The notes below the pieces were generated by a model. The model was not told the origin of the DNA. It ran no database searches and saw only the letters and a list, made by a program, of their open reading frames with translations. A DNA stretch of 38,193 nt, from assembly GCA_028688525.1 (NCBI GenBank), contig JAQTYA010000020.1:1-38193 (forward strand), read 5' to 3'. Position numbers and translations under genes: made by a program. This document shows positions 26,376 to 33,390 of the stretch, piece after piece. How positions within the stretch are numbered: position 1 is the stretch's first letter; the number at the start of each line of letters is the position of its first letter. Source of the DNA: Methylococcus sp. GTDB lineage: Bacteria; Pseudomonadota; Gammaproteobacteria; Methylococcales; Methylococcaceae.

Positions 26376-27352
26376 GGCTGGATCTCCGTTGCCGATAATG
26401 CGAGCGATACCTGAACGGGCTTGGGCAATAGACCCAGCGCGTGCAGCGTATCGGCGATGTTCTGTTGCGAGTTTGCGAGTTCGGTGTCGGCCGGATGCAG
26501 GCCGTAGGCTCTGCGCCCTAGGGCGCGCTGCAGGATGCCGACGCCGATGCCGAGTTGCCGGTCCAGCAGCTCGGCCGCTTCCGCGGTGTGGGTTTTCGCC
26601 CATTCGTCGGTCCGGGCGATTTCCTCCAGCACGGTTTTCGCTAGGTCCGGATGCTGGCGGATGAAGTCCCTGCGCGAGGTGTAGATTTCGTAGTTCTGCA
26701 CCAGCTGTTTGCCGTCGGCGAGTATTCGGGCTTCCCCTAGTTCCTGGATGGCGGCCAGATGGAAGTCCCAGATCGCCCAAGCGTCCACCGTGCCGTTGGC
26801 GAAGGCGGCGCGGGCGTCGGCGGGGGCGAGGTAGACCGGCTGGATGTCCTTCCAGTCCAGGCCGGCGGAAGCCAGCGCCCGGATCAGCAGGTAATGCGCA
26901 TTGGAACCCCGCGCCACCGCCACCTTGCGTCCTTTGAGTTCCGAGATTCCGCCGATGCCGGAATCCTTAGCGACCAGGATGGCTTCGCCTTCGGGCGAGG
27001 CCGATTCGTAGCCCAGATAGATCAGGTCCGAGCCTTTGGCGGCCAGGGCGAACACCGGCGGCGTCTCCCCCGATGCGGCGAAGTCCAGGTGAGCGGCGTT
27101 CAGGGCTTCCAGCATGGGCGGGCCGAAAGCGAATTCGGCCCAATCGACTGTCACTCCGGCTTGTTTGAGCCTACGGTCCAGTTCGCCGCGGGCTTTCACC
27201 AGGATGAGGGTGCCGTATTTCTGGTAGCCGATTCGGATCGAGGCCGGTTGGGCATTCTCGGACTCCACGCTTTTCACCGACGAGATGCAGGAGGCATAGA
27301 GAATGAAAGCCAGAGCGAACAGGCTGGCGAGGCTGGTGTTGGCTTTACTCAT
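26372..27352 (-). CDS. ssuA: Aliphatic sulfonate-binding periplasmic protein
   Basis: Captures sulfonates in the periplasm and delivers them to the SsuC permease. The start ATG 27352 opens a signal peptide ([16 protein letters not shown]); the Cys at its end suggests a lipoprotein, although YASC departs from the ideal lipobox. The mature part has the SsuA/nitrate-binding fold: [59 protein letters not shown] and [13 protein letters not shown]. The length is 326 residues. A longer in-frame start at 27415 lies within a palindromic repeat and is unlikely. It is translationally coupled to ssuD. The repeat element upstream separates it from ribBA by 125 bp. Confidence 0.93.
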   Translation of the reverse strand: MSKANTSLASLFALAFILYASCISSVKSVESENAQPASIRIGYQKYGTLILVKARGELDRRLKQAGVTVDWAEFAFGPPMLEALNAAHLDFAASGETPPVFALAAKGSDLIYLGYESASPEGEAILVAKDSGIGGISELKGRKVAVARGSNAHYLLIRALASAGLDWKDIQPVYLAPADARAAFANGTVDAWAIWDFHLAAIQELGEARILADGKQLVQNYEIYTSRRDFIRQHPDLAKTVLEEIARTDEWAKTHTAEAAELLDRQLGIGVGILQRALGRRAYGLHPADTELANSQQNIADTLHALGLLPKPVQVSLALSATEIQP

Positions 27353-27385
27353 AGTCTGAATTCCCCGCCGACGGATGAATCCTGG

Positions 27386-27456
27386 CGTAGGATGTGCCGA
27401 CGTGAGGAGGCGCATCGGCCGCGACCGAAGGGCTTCGTGCCTCAGCCCATCCTACG
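27386..27456. repeat. 71-bp palindromic repeat element (GTAGGATG ... CATCCTAC arms)
   Basis: Perfect 9-base terminal inverted repeats, CGTAGGATG (27386-27394) and CATCCTACG (27448-27456), flank a short G/C-rich centre. Elements of this shape occur as small dispersed palindromes in many proteobacterial genomes. It lies between ribBA and ssuA. A 10-base motif, GGATGAATCC, occurs on both sides (27373-27382 and 27494-27503) and may be a trace of duplication on insertion. Confidence 0.55.
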
Positions 27457-27477
27457 AAATCTAATTTGTTCATGGTC

Positions 27478-28731
27478 TTATCCTCCAACTGAAGGATGAA
27501 TCCATTCCTCGCCGGCCCAGGGTAGGGTGTCGAGGTTGATGAGATGGCCGAGCTTCTGCGACTTGGTACGGAGATAAACGAGGTTCTCCGGATGCGGCTC
27601 AGGCTCCAGCGGCACCCGCTCGACGATCTTCAAACGGTAGCCGGCCAGCTCCGTGAACTTCGCCGGGTTGTTGCTCATCAGCCGCAGCGTGGTCACCCCC
27701 AGATCGGTGAGAATCTGCGCCCCCACGTCGTAGCTGCGGGCATCCACCGGCAGGCCCAGATCGAGATTGACCTCCACCGTATCCCGGCCGCGGTCCTGCA
27801 GCTGGTAGGCCTTCAGCTTGTGGGCCAGCCCGATGCCCCGGCCCTCGTGGCCGCGCAGATACACCAGCACCCCGTGGCCCGCCTGCGCGATTGCCTCCAG
27901 CGCCATCTTCAGCTGGCTGCCGCAATCGCAGCGCAAAGAGCCCAGGATGTCACCCGTCAGGCACTCCGAGTGCACCCGCACCAGCACATTCTCCCGCCCA
28001 TGTACCTCGCCCTTGACCAGGGCCAGATGCTCCGAACCGTCCACCAGCGAGCGGTACACATGCGCCGTGAACACCCCATGCGGCGTCGGCAGCCGCGCCT
28101 CCGCCAGGTGTTCCACCAGCCGCTCGGTGCGGCGCCGGTAAGCGATCAGATCGGCGATGCGGATCACCGGCAGCCAGTGGCGGCGGGCGAACTCCACCAG
28201 CTCCGGCCCCCGCACCATGCGGCCATCGTCGTTCACGATCTCGCACAAAGCCCCCGACGGCGCCAGCCCCGCCAGCCGGGCCAGGTCCACCGCCGCCTCG
28301 GTATGGCCCGGCCGCTCCAGCACCCCGTTCGGCCTCGCCTTGAGCGGAAACACATGGCCCGGGCGGGCGAACGCCGCCGGCCCTACAGCGGGATCGGCCA
28401 GGGCCCGGACGGTCGCACTGCGGTCCGCGGCCGAGATCCCCGTGCTGGTGCCCTGGGCCAAGTCCACCGACACCGTGAAAGCCGTACGGAAAGGATCGGA
28501 GTTGTGGCCCACCATCGGCGGCAGCTGCAAAGCCTCCACCCGCTCCGGGGCCAGCCCCACGCAGACCAGACCGCTAGTATGGCGGACCAGGAAAGCCATG
28601 CGCTCGGGCGTCATCTTCTCCGCCGCCAGGATCAGATCGCCCTCGTTCTCGCGCGAGGCATCGTCCGCCACTACCGCGAAGCCGCCGTTGCGGATCGCGG
28701 TTAGGGCCGTTTCTATCGTGTCGTAGGTCAT
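27478..28731 (-). CDS. ribBA: Bifunctional 3,4-dihydroxy-2-butanone-4-phosphate synthase / GTP cyclohydrolase II
   Basis: Catalyses the two entry reactions of riboflavin synthesis. The N-terminal DHBP synthase domain (about 1-200) has DDASRENEGDL (23-33) with its acidic metal ligands, and later RPGHVFPL and GHTEAAVDLARLAG. The C-terminal GTP cyclohydrolase II domain has the zinc cysteines in HSECLTGDILGSLRCDCGSQ, the loop YLRGHEGRGIGLAHK, and LMSNNPAKF. Both halves look complete, and the length of 417 residues is normal. The gene is embedded in an organosulfur operon with three or four flavin-dependent oxygenases, so it probably raises flavin supply when these are made. A housekeeping ribBA may exist elsewhere. 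Confidence 0.96.
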   Translation of the reverse strand: MTYDTIETALTAIRNGGFAVVADDASRENEGDLILAAEKMTPERMAFLVRHTSGLVCVGLAPERVEALQLPPMVGHNSDPFRTAFTVSVDLAQGTSTGISAADRSATVRALADPAVGPAAFARPGHVFPLKARPNGVLERPGHTEAAVDLARLAGLAPSGALCEIVNDDGRMVRGPELVEFARRHWLPVIRIADLIAYRRRTERLVEHLAEARLPTPHGVFTAHVYRSLVDGSEHLALVKGEVHGRENVLVRVHSECLTGDILGSLRCDCGSQLKMALEAIAQAGHGVLVYLRGHEGRGIGLAHKLKAYQLQDRGRDTVEVNLDLGLPVDARSYDVGAQILTDLGVTTLRLMSNNPAKFTELAGYRLKIVERVPLEPEPHPENLVYLRTKSQKLGHLINLDTLPWAGEEWIHPSVGG

Positions 28732-28746
28732 GGGGATACTCCCGTA

Positions 28747-29922
28747 TCAGGAATAGAAGCTCGGAGTCGGCGGAGTGCCATTGAGGGTCCATTCCCCCAA
28801 ATCGCGCAGCTTGTAGTCAGCCGGATCGTGCAAAGTGTGGGTGCGGAGGTTGCGCCAATGGCGGTCGAAGCCGGCTTTCGCTGCGGTCGCCCGCGCGCCG
28901 GTGACTTCGAACAGCCGGTGGGTGACGTCGAGCGCCGCGCGCGAGGTATGCACCTTGGCGACGGCCGCAGCCAGCGCGGCATGGGCCCGCTCGTCCGGCG
29001 TCAGCGCGTTTTCCTTGGCCCAGGCCGCGTCCAGCAGCAGTGCGGCGTGGTCGGTGGCGAGGGCGGCGGTCTGCAGTTCGACCGAGAACTCGCCGTATTT
29101 CTGCAGCACGTAAGGATCTTTCCGGGGGCTGTCCACGCCGGACAGGAACCAGGCGCGGGACTGGCCCAAGGTATAGGCGCGGGCTTCCGCCAGCGCGCCC
29201 TCGCCGATGCCGAGGTAGATGTTGGTCAGCACCAGTTGCGCGATCACCGAACGGAGGGTGGCGTAGACATTGCCGAGCGGGCCGGGATTGCGCAGGATTT
29301 CGCGTTCGTGGACGCGGACCTCATGGAATTCGACGCTGCCGCTGTCGGTCTGGCGCTGGCCCATGTTGTCCCAGTCGGCGTTGATGCGGATGCCGGCCCG
29401 GCCGCCCGGAATCGCGGCGATCAGCAGCGGCCCCGCATCTTCCGCCAGTGCCGACACGATCAGGTGATCGGCGTCCGTGGCGCCGGAGCAGAAGCTCTTC
29501 GTCCCTCGCAGTATCCAGCCGCCGGCGCCGTCGGCGGCGATGCGGGCGCGAGGATCCAGGGGATTAAGCGCATTGCCCCAGAACCAGCGGCCCCGCACCG
29601 TCTCGGCGTAATAATGTTCCCACTGGTCGCCGAACAACCGGAGCGTGGCCAGCAGCAAATGCTGGAAGCCGAACAGATGGCCCAGGGCGCTGTCGGCCCG
29701 CGATACGATGCGGACGATGCGCAGCGTGTCGTGCCAATTCAGCCCGTGGCCGCCGTAGGCGCGTGGAACGATGAGGTTCAGCAGGCCGCTTTCCCGCAGC
29801 CGGTCGCGTTGGGCCTTGGCCGTGCCGCCGGCCTTGTCGCGTTCGACGGCGGTGCGGGCGAACTCCGCCGCCAGCGCCTCTGCGGTATCGAACAGCCGCC
29901 GCACCGTGTCCCTGTCTTGCAT
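28747..29922 (-). CDS. DszC-like flavin monooxygenase (acyl-CoA dehydrogenase fold)
   Basis: Predicted FMNH2- or FADH2-dependent monooxygenase acting on a sulfur compound. The fold is that of acyl-CoA dehydrogenases, but the text follows dibenzothiophene monooxygenase DszC closely from memory: FARTAVERDKAGGTA, SGLLNLIVPRAYGGHGLNW, ADSALGHLFGFQ, GTKSFCSGATDADHL, GQRQTDSGSVEFHEV and NLRTHTLHDPADYKLRDLGE. The histidines of the last segment match the DszC active site; the Tyr of GHLFGY is Phe here. The SfnB family of sulfur acquisition oxidoreductases is the closest cluster-level match. The start ATG 29922 has GGGAG upstream. It lies between sfnG and ribBA. The natural substrate is unknown. Confidence 0.88.
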   Translation of the reverse strand: MQDRDTVRRLFDTAEALAAEFARTAVERDKAGGTAKAQRDRLRESGLLNLIVPRAYGGHGLNWHDTLRIVRIVSRADSALGHLFGFQHLLLATLRLFGDQWEHYYAETVRGRWFWGNALNPLDPRARIAADGAGGWILRGTKSFCSGATDADHLIVSALAEDAGPLLIAAIPGGRAGIRINADWDNMGQRQTDSGSVEFHEVRVHEREILRNPGPLGNVYATLRSVIAQLVLTNIYLGIGEGALAEARAYTLGQSRAWFLSGVDSPRKDPYVLQKYGEFSVELQTAALATDHAALLLDAAWAKENALTPDERAHAALAAAVAKVHTSRAALDVTHRLFEVTGARATAAKAGFDRHWRNLRTHTLHDPADYKLRDLGEWTLNGTPPTPSFYS

Positions 29923-29935
29923 GGGCGCTCCCACT

Positions 29936-31033
29936 TCAGGCCGCCGCCTGGCCGCTGCTTCCGGCTTCCAGCGCGCGCACCAGGGGCAGGACTTTTTGGC
30001 CGAAATATTCGATCTCCTCGTGGTAATGGAGGAAACCGGTGAGCACCAGATCGACGCCTACGGCCTTGAGTTCCAGGATGCGCTCGGCGATCTGCTCCGG
30101 GGTGCCGATGAGGTTGGTCTTGAAGCCGTCGTTGTACTGCACCAAGTCGTCGAGGCTGGACTTGGCCCAGTTGCCGTCGCCTTCGGGAGATGCCTTGCCG
30201 GCTTCGTGCACCTCGTGGCCGAAGGCCCGGACCGCTTCCGGGTCGGCCTTGTCGATGATCTCGGCCAGCACCGCCTTGGCTTCGGCTTCCGTGTCGCGGG
30301 CGATCACGAAGGCGTTGACGCCGATCTTCACCGTCCGGCCTTCTTGGGCCGCCTTGGCCCGGATGTCGTCGACCTGAGCCTTGATACCTTCGACGGTATT
30401 GCCGTTGGTGAAGTACCAGTCAGACACCCGCGCCGCCATGTCCCGCGCCGCCCGGGAGCTGCCGCCCTGGAAGATTTCCGGATAAGGCTGGTGCAGCGGT
30501 TTGGGCTTCAGCGAATAGTCGTGGAAGCGGTAGAAATCGCCTAGAAAGGTGAATTGGTCCTGGGTCCAGATGCCCTTGAGCGCCCGGATGAACTCTTCTG
30601 AGCGCCGGTAACGTTCGTCATGTTCCAGCCAGGGCTCGCCGATGGCGGTGAACTCGGTCTTGAACCAGCCGCTGACGATGTTGACGGCGATGCGTCCGCC
30701 GGTCAGGTGGTCGATGGTGGCGACCTGCTTGGCGAGCAGGGCGGGGTGCCAGGGCCCCGGCAGGACGGCGGCGATCACCCGCAAGCGTTCGGTCGCGGCC
30801 AGCAACGCATGGGTGAAGGACACCGACTCGTGCTGGTACTCGGCGCCGTAGCCGGCGGTAAAGCGGATCTGGCTGAGGGCATATTCGAAGCCGTTGCGCT
30901 CGGCCAGCTGCGCCAGCTTGCGGTTGTAGTCGATGTCCCAGCTCGTGCGCTGCTCGATCTTGCTGATGACCAGGCCGCCGCTGACGTTGGGAACCCAGTA
31001 GGCGAATTTGACGGGTTGAACGGAATGGCTCAT
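29936..31033 (-). CDS. sfnG: Dimethyl sulfone monooxygenase (FMNH2-dependent, SfnG)
   Basis: Luciferase-like enzyme that oxidises dimethyl sulfone to methanesulfinate and formaldehyde. Characteristic text includes KFAYWVPNVSGGLVISKIEQ at the N-terminus, RTSWDIDYNRKLAQLAE, TERLRVIAAVLPGPWHPAL, NIVSGWFKTEFTAIGEPWLE and SDWYFTNGNT. The start ATG 31033 is chosen because AGGAC lies 9 bases upstream; ATG 31048 would overlap the osmC stop. The 365-residue length matches SfnG. Reductant would be FMNH2 from the MsuE-like reductase of the same operon. In a methylotroph the formaldehyde product could also enter C1 metabolism; this is an inference. Confidence 0.93.
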   Translation of the reverse strand: MSHSVQPVKFAYWVPNVSGGLVISKIEQRTSWDIDYNRKLAQLAERNGFEYALSQIRFTAGYGAEYQHESVSFTHALLAATERLRVIAAVLPGPWHPALLAKQVATIDHLTGGRIAVNIVSGWFKTEFTAIGEPWLEHDERYRRSEEFIRALKGIWTQDQFTFLGDFYRFHDYSLKPKPLHQPYPEIFQGGSSRAARDMAARVSDWYFTNGNTVEGIKAQVDDIRAKAAQEGRTVKIGVNAFVIARDTEAEAKAVLAEIIDKADPEAVRAFGHEVHEAGKASPEGDGNWAKSSLDDLVQYNDGFKTNLIGTPEQIAERILELKAVGVDLVLTGFLHYHEEIEYFGQKVLPLVRALEAGSSGQAAA

Positions 31034-31044
31034 GTCGGTTGTCC

Positions 31045-31590
31045 TCATGCGGCGTTGCTGATGGAAACATTCAATGGCGCGCCATTGAGCGTGACCGTGC
31101 CCTCCACCTCGACCGGCCGGGTCAGGGTGTCGAGCACCGGGCAGTGCCCTTCCACGACCGCCACCAGCTTGCGGATCGTTTCAGGGTCTGCGGGGCTCGC
31201 GATGACGGTTTCGAAAACGATCTTCTGGTAGCCCGCCGGCACCGAATCGCTCAGGCCGAATAGCCCTTGAAGGTCGAGGTAGCCCTTCGCCGAGACTTCG
31301 ACGGAGTCCAGCGGGATGCCCAGGACCGCGGCGTAGGCGGCATAAACGATCTCCTGGCAGGTGCCGAGCGCGGCCAGAAGAAGTTCGACGGGATTGGCGG
31401 CAGTGTCGCCGCCGCCCAGTTCGGCCGGCTCATCGACGATCAGGGGCGGAAAATCGCGCACTTCGGCGGAGCAGCGCACCCCGTCGAGCAATCGCGTCTT
31501 CGCCCTGAACACCAGGCGCGCATTGGCCGGATTTTTTTGCAGGGCGGCGATGGCGTTTTCCAACGCCGCCTTCAGGGTTTCCTGTGACAT
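31045..31590 (-). CDS. OsmC/Ohr-family peroxidase-like protein
   Basis: OsmC-fold protein, a family of thiol peroxidases acting on organic hydroperoxides. The two redox cysteines are visible in LGTCQEIVYAAY (N-terminal half) and VEGHCPVLDTL (C-terminal half). The start ATG 31590 is preceded by GGAGACC; the frame is open further upstream but that is the shadow of the preceding gene. The length of 181 residues is normal. OsmC-like genes recur in sulfonate and dimethyl sulfone clusters, perhaps protecting against by-products of leaky flavin oxygenases or acting on sulfur intermediates; the exact role here is unknown. It starts 13 bp after the upstream gene's stop. Confidence 0.9.
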   Translation of the reverse strand: MSQETLKAALENAIAALQKNPANARLVFRAKTRLLDGVRCSAEVRDFPPLIVDEPAELGGGDTAANPVELLLAALGTCQEIVYAAYAAVLGIPLDSVEVSAKGYLDLQGLFGLSDSVPAGYQKIVFETVIASPADPETIRKLVAVVEGHCPVLDTLTRPVEVEGTVTLNGAPLNVSISNAA

Positions 31591-31603
31591 AACGGTCTCC
31601 GGA

Positions 31604-32788
31604 TTATTCGCCGCCCGCTTCGAACAGCTCGAGCGGCAGTCCGACCAGGGTCTTGCCGATCCATTCGCGGGCGATGTTGTTGGACGGCCCCATGCCGATG
31701 CCGGCGCGGGCGTCGCGGAAGATCCGCTCCAGCGGGCCGCGCTTGTAGCCGTAGCCACCGCTGACGTCGAGGGCGTTGCGCGCCGAGATGTTGGCGACCT
31801 CGGCCGCATGCACCTTGAACTCGGTGAGCGGGATGAGAATCTGCCCCTGCGGCTGGCCGGTCGCCTGCAATCGGTCCAATTGCCGGGCCAGCTCGGTCTG
31901 CCAGGGCCGGATGCTCTCCACCAGCACTTTCGATTCGCCCAGTTGTTGGCGCAGCACCTGGTAGTCCGACAGCTTCTTGTCGAAGTCGCGGTGGTGGGTG
32001 CCGGTGAGGTGTTCGGAAGCCTTCTCCAGGGCGGCCCGCGCCACGCCGTGCCAGACCGAGCCGAGTCCGATCAGGTAGACCGGCGAAACCCCGTGGTAGA
32101 CGATGTCCTTGCCTTGGCCTTCTTCGCCCAAACGGTCGCGCGCGTGGATTTTGACGTCGCGGTAGCTGATCGGGCCGCTGTGGTTGCCGCGCACGCCTAG
32201 CGCCTCCCAGCTGCCGTGGGAAATTCCTTCCAGCTTGGAGTCGACGATGAAGAAGCTGATGTCGGTCGGCCCCTTGGCGCCGGGGGAGCGGGTCTGGAAC
32301 AGGTAGTAATCCGCCTGGCCAGCGCTGGTGGTGAAGGATTTCTCGGCGTTGAGGCGGTAATGCTCGGCGCCGTCCCGCGCCGCCTCGCTGAAGTTGAACC
32401 ACCAGTGGCCGCCGGAAGCTTTCTCACTGGTCGAATAGGTACCGAGCAGCCCCTCGCGCGCCGGTTTCAGCCAGCGCTCCTTCTGGTCGCGGTTGCCGAA
32501 TAGGTTGATGGTCTGCACCGCGCCGGTGTGCATGACGTAGACCAGAGCGGTGGAGGCGCAGGCCCGGCCGATTTCTTCGGCGACGATGGAGAAAGCCAAA
32601 TGGTCCAGACCCAGACCGCCGAATTCCTCTGGGATCAGGACGCCGTTCCAGCCAGCCTTGCCCAGGGCGTTGAGGTTTTCGCGGGGGAATATGCCGTCGC
32701 GGTCGATTTTCTCGGCATTGGGCCGGATGACGTCGTCGACCAGGCTGCGGATTTCGCTGCGGATTTTGTCGTAATCGTGTGCTGACAT
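31604..32788 (-). CDS. Acyl-CoA dehydrogenase-fold oxidoreductase of the organosulfur operon (SfnB-like)
   Basis: Flavoprotein with the complete acyl-CoA dehydrogenase architecture: helical N-terminus (RPNAEKIDRDGIFP, VLIPEEFGGLGLDHLAF), central beta domain (YSTSEKASGGHWW, LNAEKSFTTSAGQADYYL, EALGVRGNHSGPISY) and helical C-terminus (YGYKRGPLERIFRDARAGIG). At the place of the catalytic Glu of medium-chain dehydrogenases (YEGT) the sequence reads GMGPSNN, so the base is absent and a dehydrogenase role is unlikely; a monooxygenase or desulfonating function fits the setting better. The length is 394 residues. It lies 10 bp downstream of the FMN reductase gene. The substrate is unknown. Confidence 0.88.
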   Translation of the reverse strand: MSAHDYDKIRSEIRSLVDDVIRPNAEKIDRDGIFPRENLNALGKAGWNGVLIPEEFGGLGLDHLAFSIVAEEIGRACASTALVYVMHTGAVQTINLFGNRDQKERWLKPAREGLLGTYSTSEKASGGHWWFNFSEAARDGAEHYRLNAEKSFTTSAGQADYYLFQTRSPGAKGPTDISFFIVDSKLEGISHGSWEALGVRGNHSGPISYRDVKIHARDRLGEEGQGKDIVYHGVSPVYLIGLGSVWHGVARAALEKASEHLTGTHHRDFDKKLSDYQVLRQQLGESKVLVESIRPWQTELARQLDRLQATGQPQGQILIPLTEFKVHAAEVANISARNALDVSGGYGYKRGPLERIFRDARAGIGMGPSNNIAREWIGKTLVGLPLELFEAGGE

Positions 32789-32797
32789 GATGTTCTC

Positions 32798-33358
32798 TCA
32801 GGCGGCTCGGGTTGCAGGAAGGGTTTGGTTGAGGGCGATGCCGACGGCCTGACGGGCGGCGGCTTCGATGCGCTCCAGCACCACCGGGTCGGCGAAGCGC
32901 TGGCCATCGAACAGCTGCTCTGCGGCATAGATGCCGGACGGAACCGCGAAGGCGCCGAAGAAGCCGAACAGCGGCCGCAGCTGGTGTTCGATGATCAGCG
33001 CATGCTTGTCGCCGCCGCCGGTGGCGCCGAGGATGACCGGCTTCTCGTTCAGGGCCTTGGGATCGAGCAGGTCGAACAAATGCTTGAACAGCCCGGTGTA
33101 GGCGCCCTTGTAGACTGGGGTGACGGCGATGAGGAGGTCGGCGGACGCAATGGAGTTCAGAGCGGCCTTGCCGACGCTGCCCAGTTCGTTGGGATTGCTG
33201 GCGGGGCCCACCACCGCGGCGAGTTCCGCGAGCTGGAGGATTTCGGCCTCTACGGCGGCATGGCGGCGGACCGCTTCGAGAATCTGTCCTGCCAGCGCCA
33301 GGGTCTTGGAAGGCGAGCCCAGATTGCCGGACACGACCACGGTTTTTAACGTACTCAT
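32798..33358 (-). CDS. NAD(P)H-dependent FMN reductase (MsuE/SsuE-like)
   Basis: Flavodoxin-fold reductase that supplies FMNH2 to the monooxygenases of this operon. The FMN phosphate-binding loop is SGNLGSPSKTLALA near the N-terminus (residues 9-22), followed by TPVYKGAYTGLFKHLFDLLD and GATGGGDKHALIIEHQLRPLFGFF, which are typical of MsuE. The start ATG 33358 (MSTLKTVVV) gives 186 residues, the usual size; a much longer open frame upstream is the shadow of the outer-membrane protein gene. It starts 32 bp after that gene's stop and is the second gene of the sigma-54 operon. MsuE is the closest match by setting; SsuE is the alternative name for the same reaction. Confidence 0.92.
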   Translation of the reverse strand: MSTLKTVVVSGNLGSPSKTLALAGQILEAVRRHAAVEAEILQLAELAAVVGPASNPNELGSVGKAALNSIASADLLIAVTPVYKGAYTGLFKHLFDLLDPKALNEKPVILGATGGGDKHALIIEHQLRPLFGFFGAFAVPSGIYAAEQLFDGQRFADPVVLERIEAAARQAVGIALNQTLPATRAA

Positions 33359-33390
33359 GAAATACCTATCGGGTAATGGAACAGTAGGGG

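Noticed and set aside
27544-28704. 386-codon plus-strand open frame opposite ribBA
   Set aside because: Antisense shadow of a high-GC gene; the translation is Arg/His/Gln-rich and unlike any protein family.
28828-30042. 404-codon plus-strand open frame opposite the DszC-like gene
   Set aside because: Antisense shadow; the minus-strand frame encodes a clear conserved enzyme.
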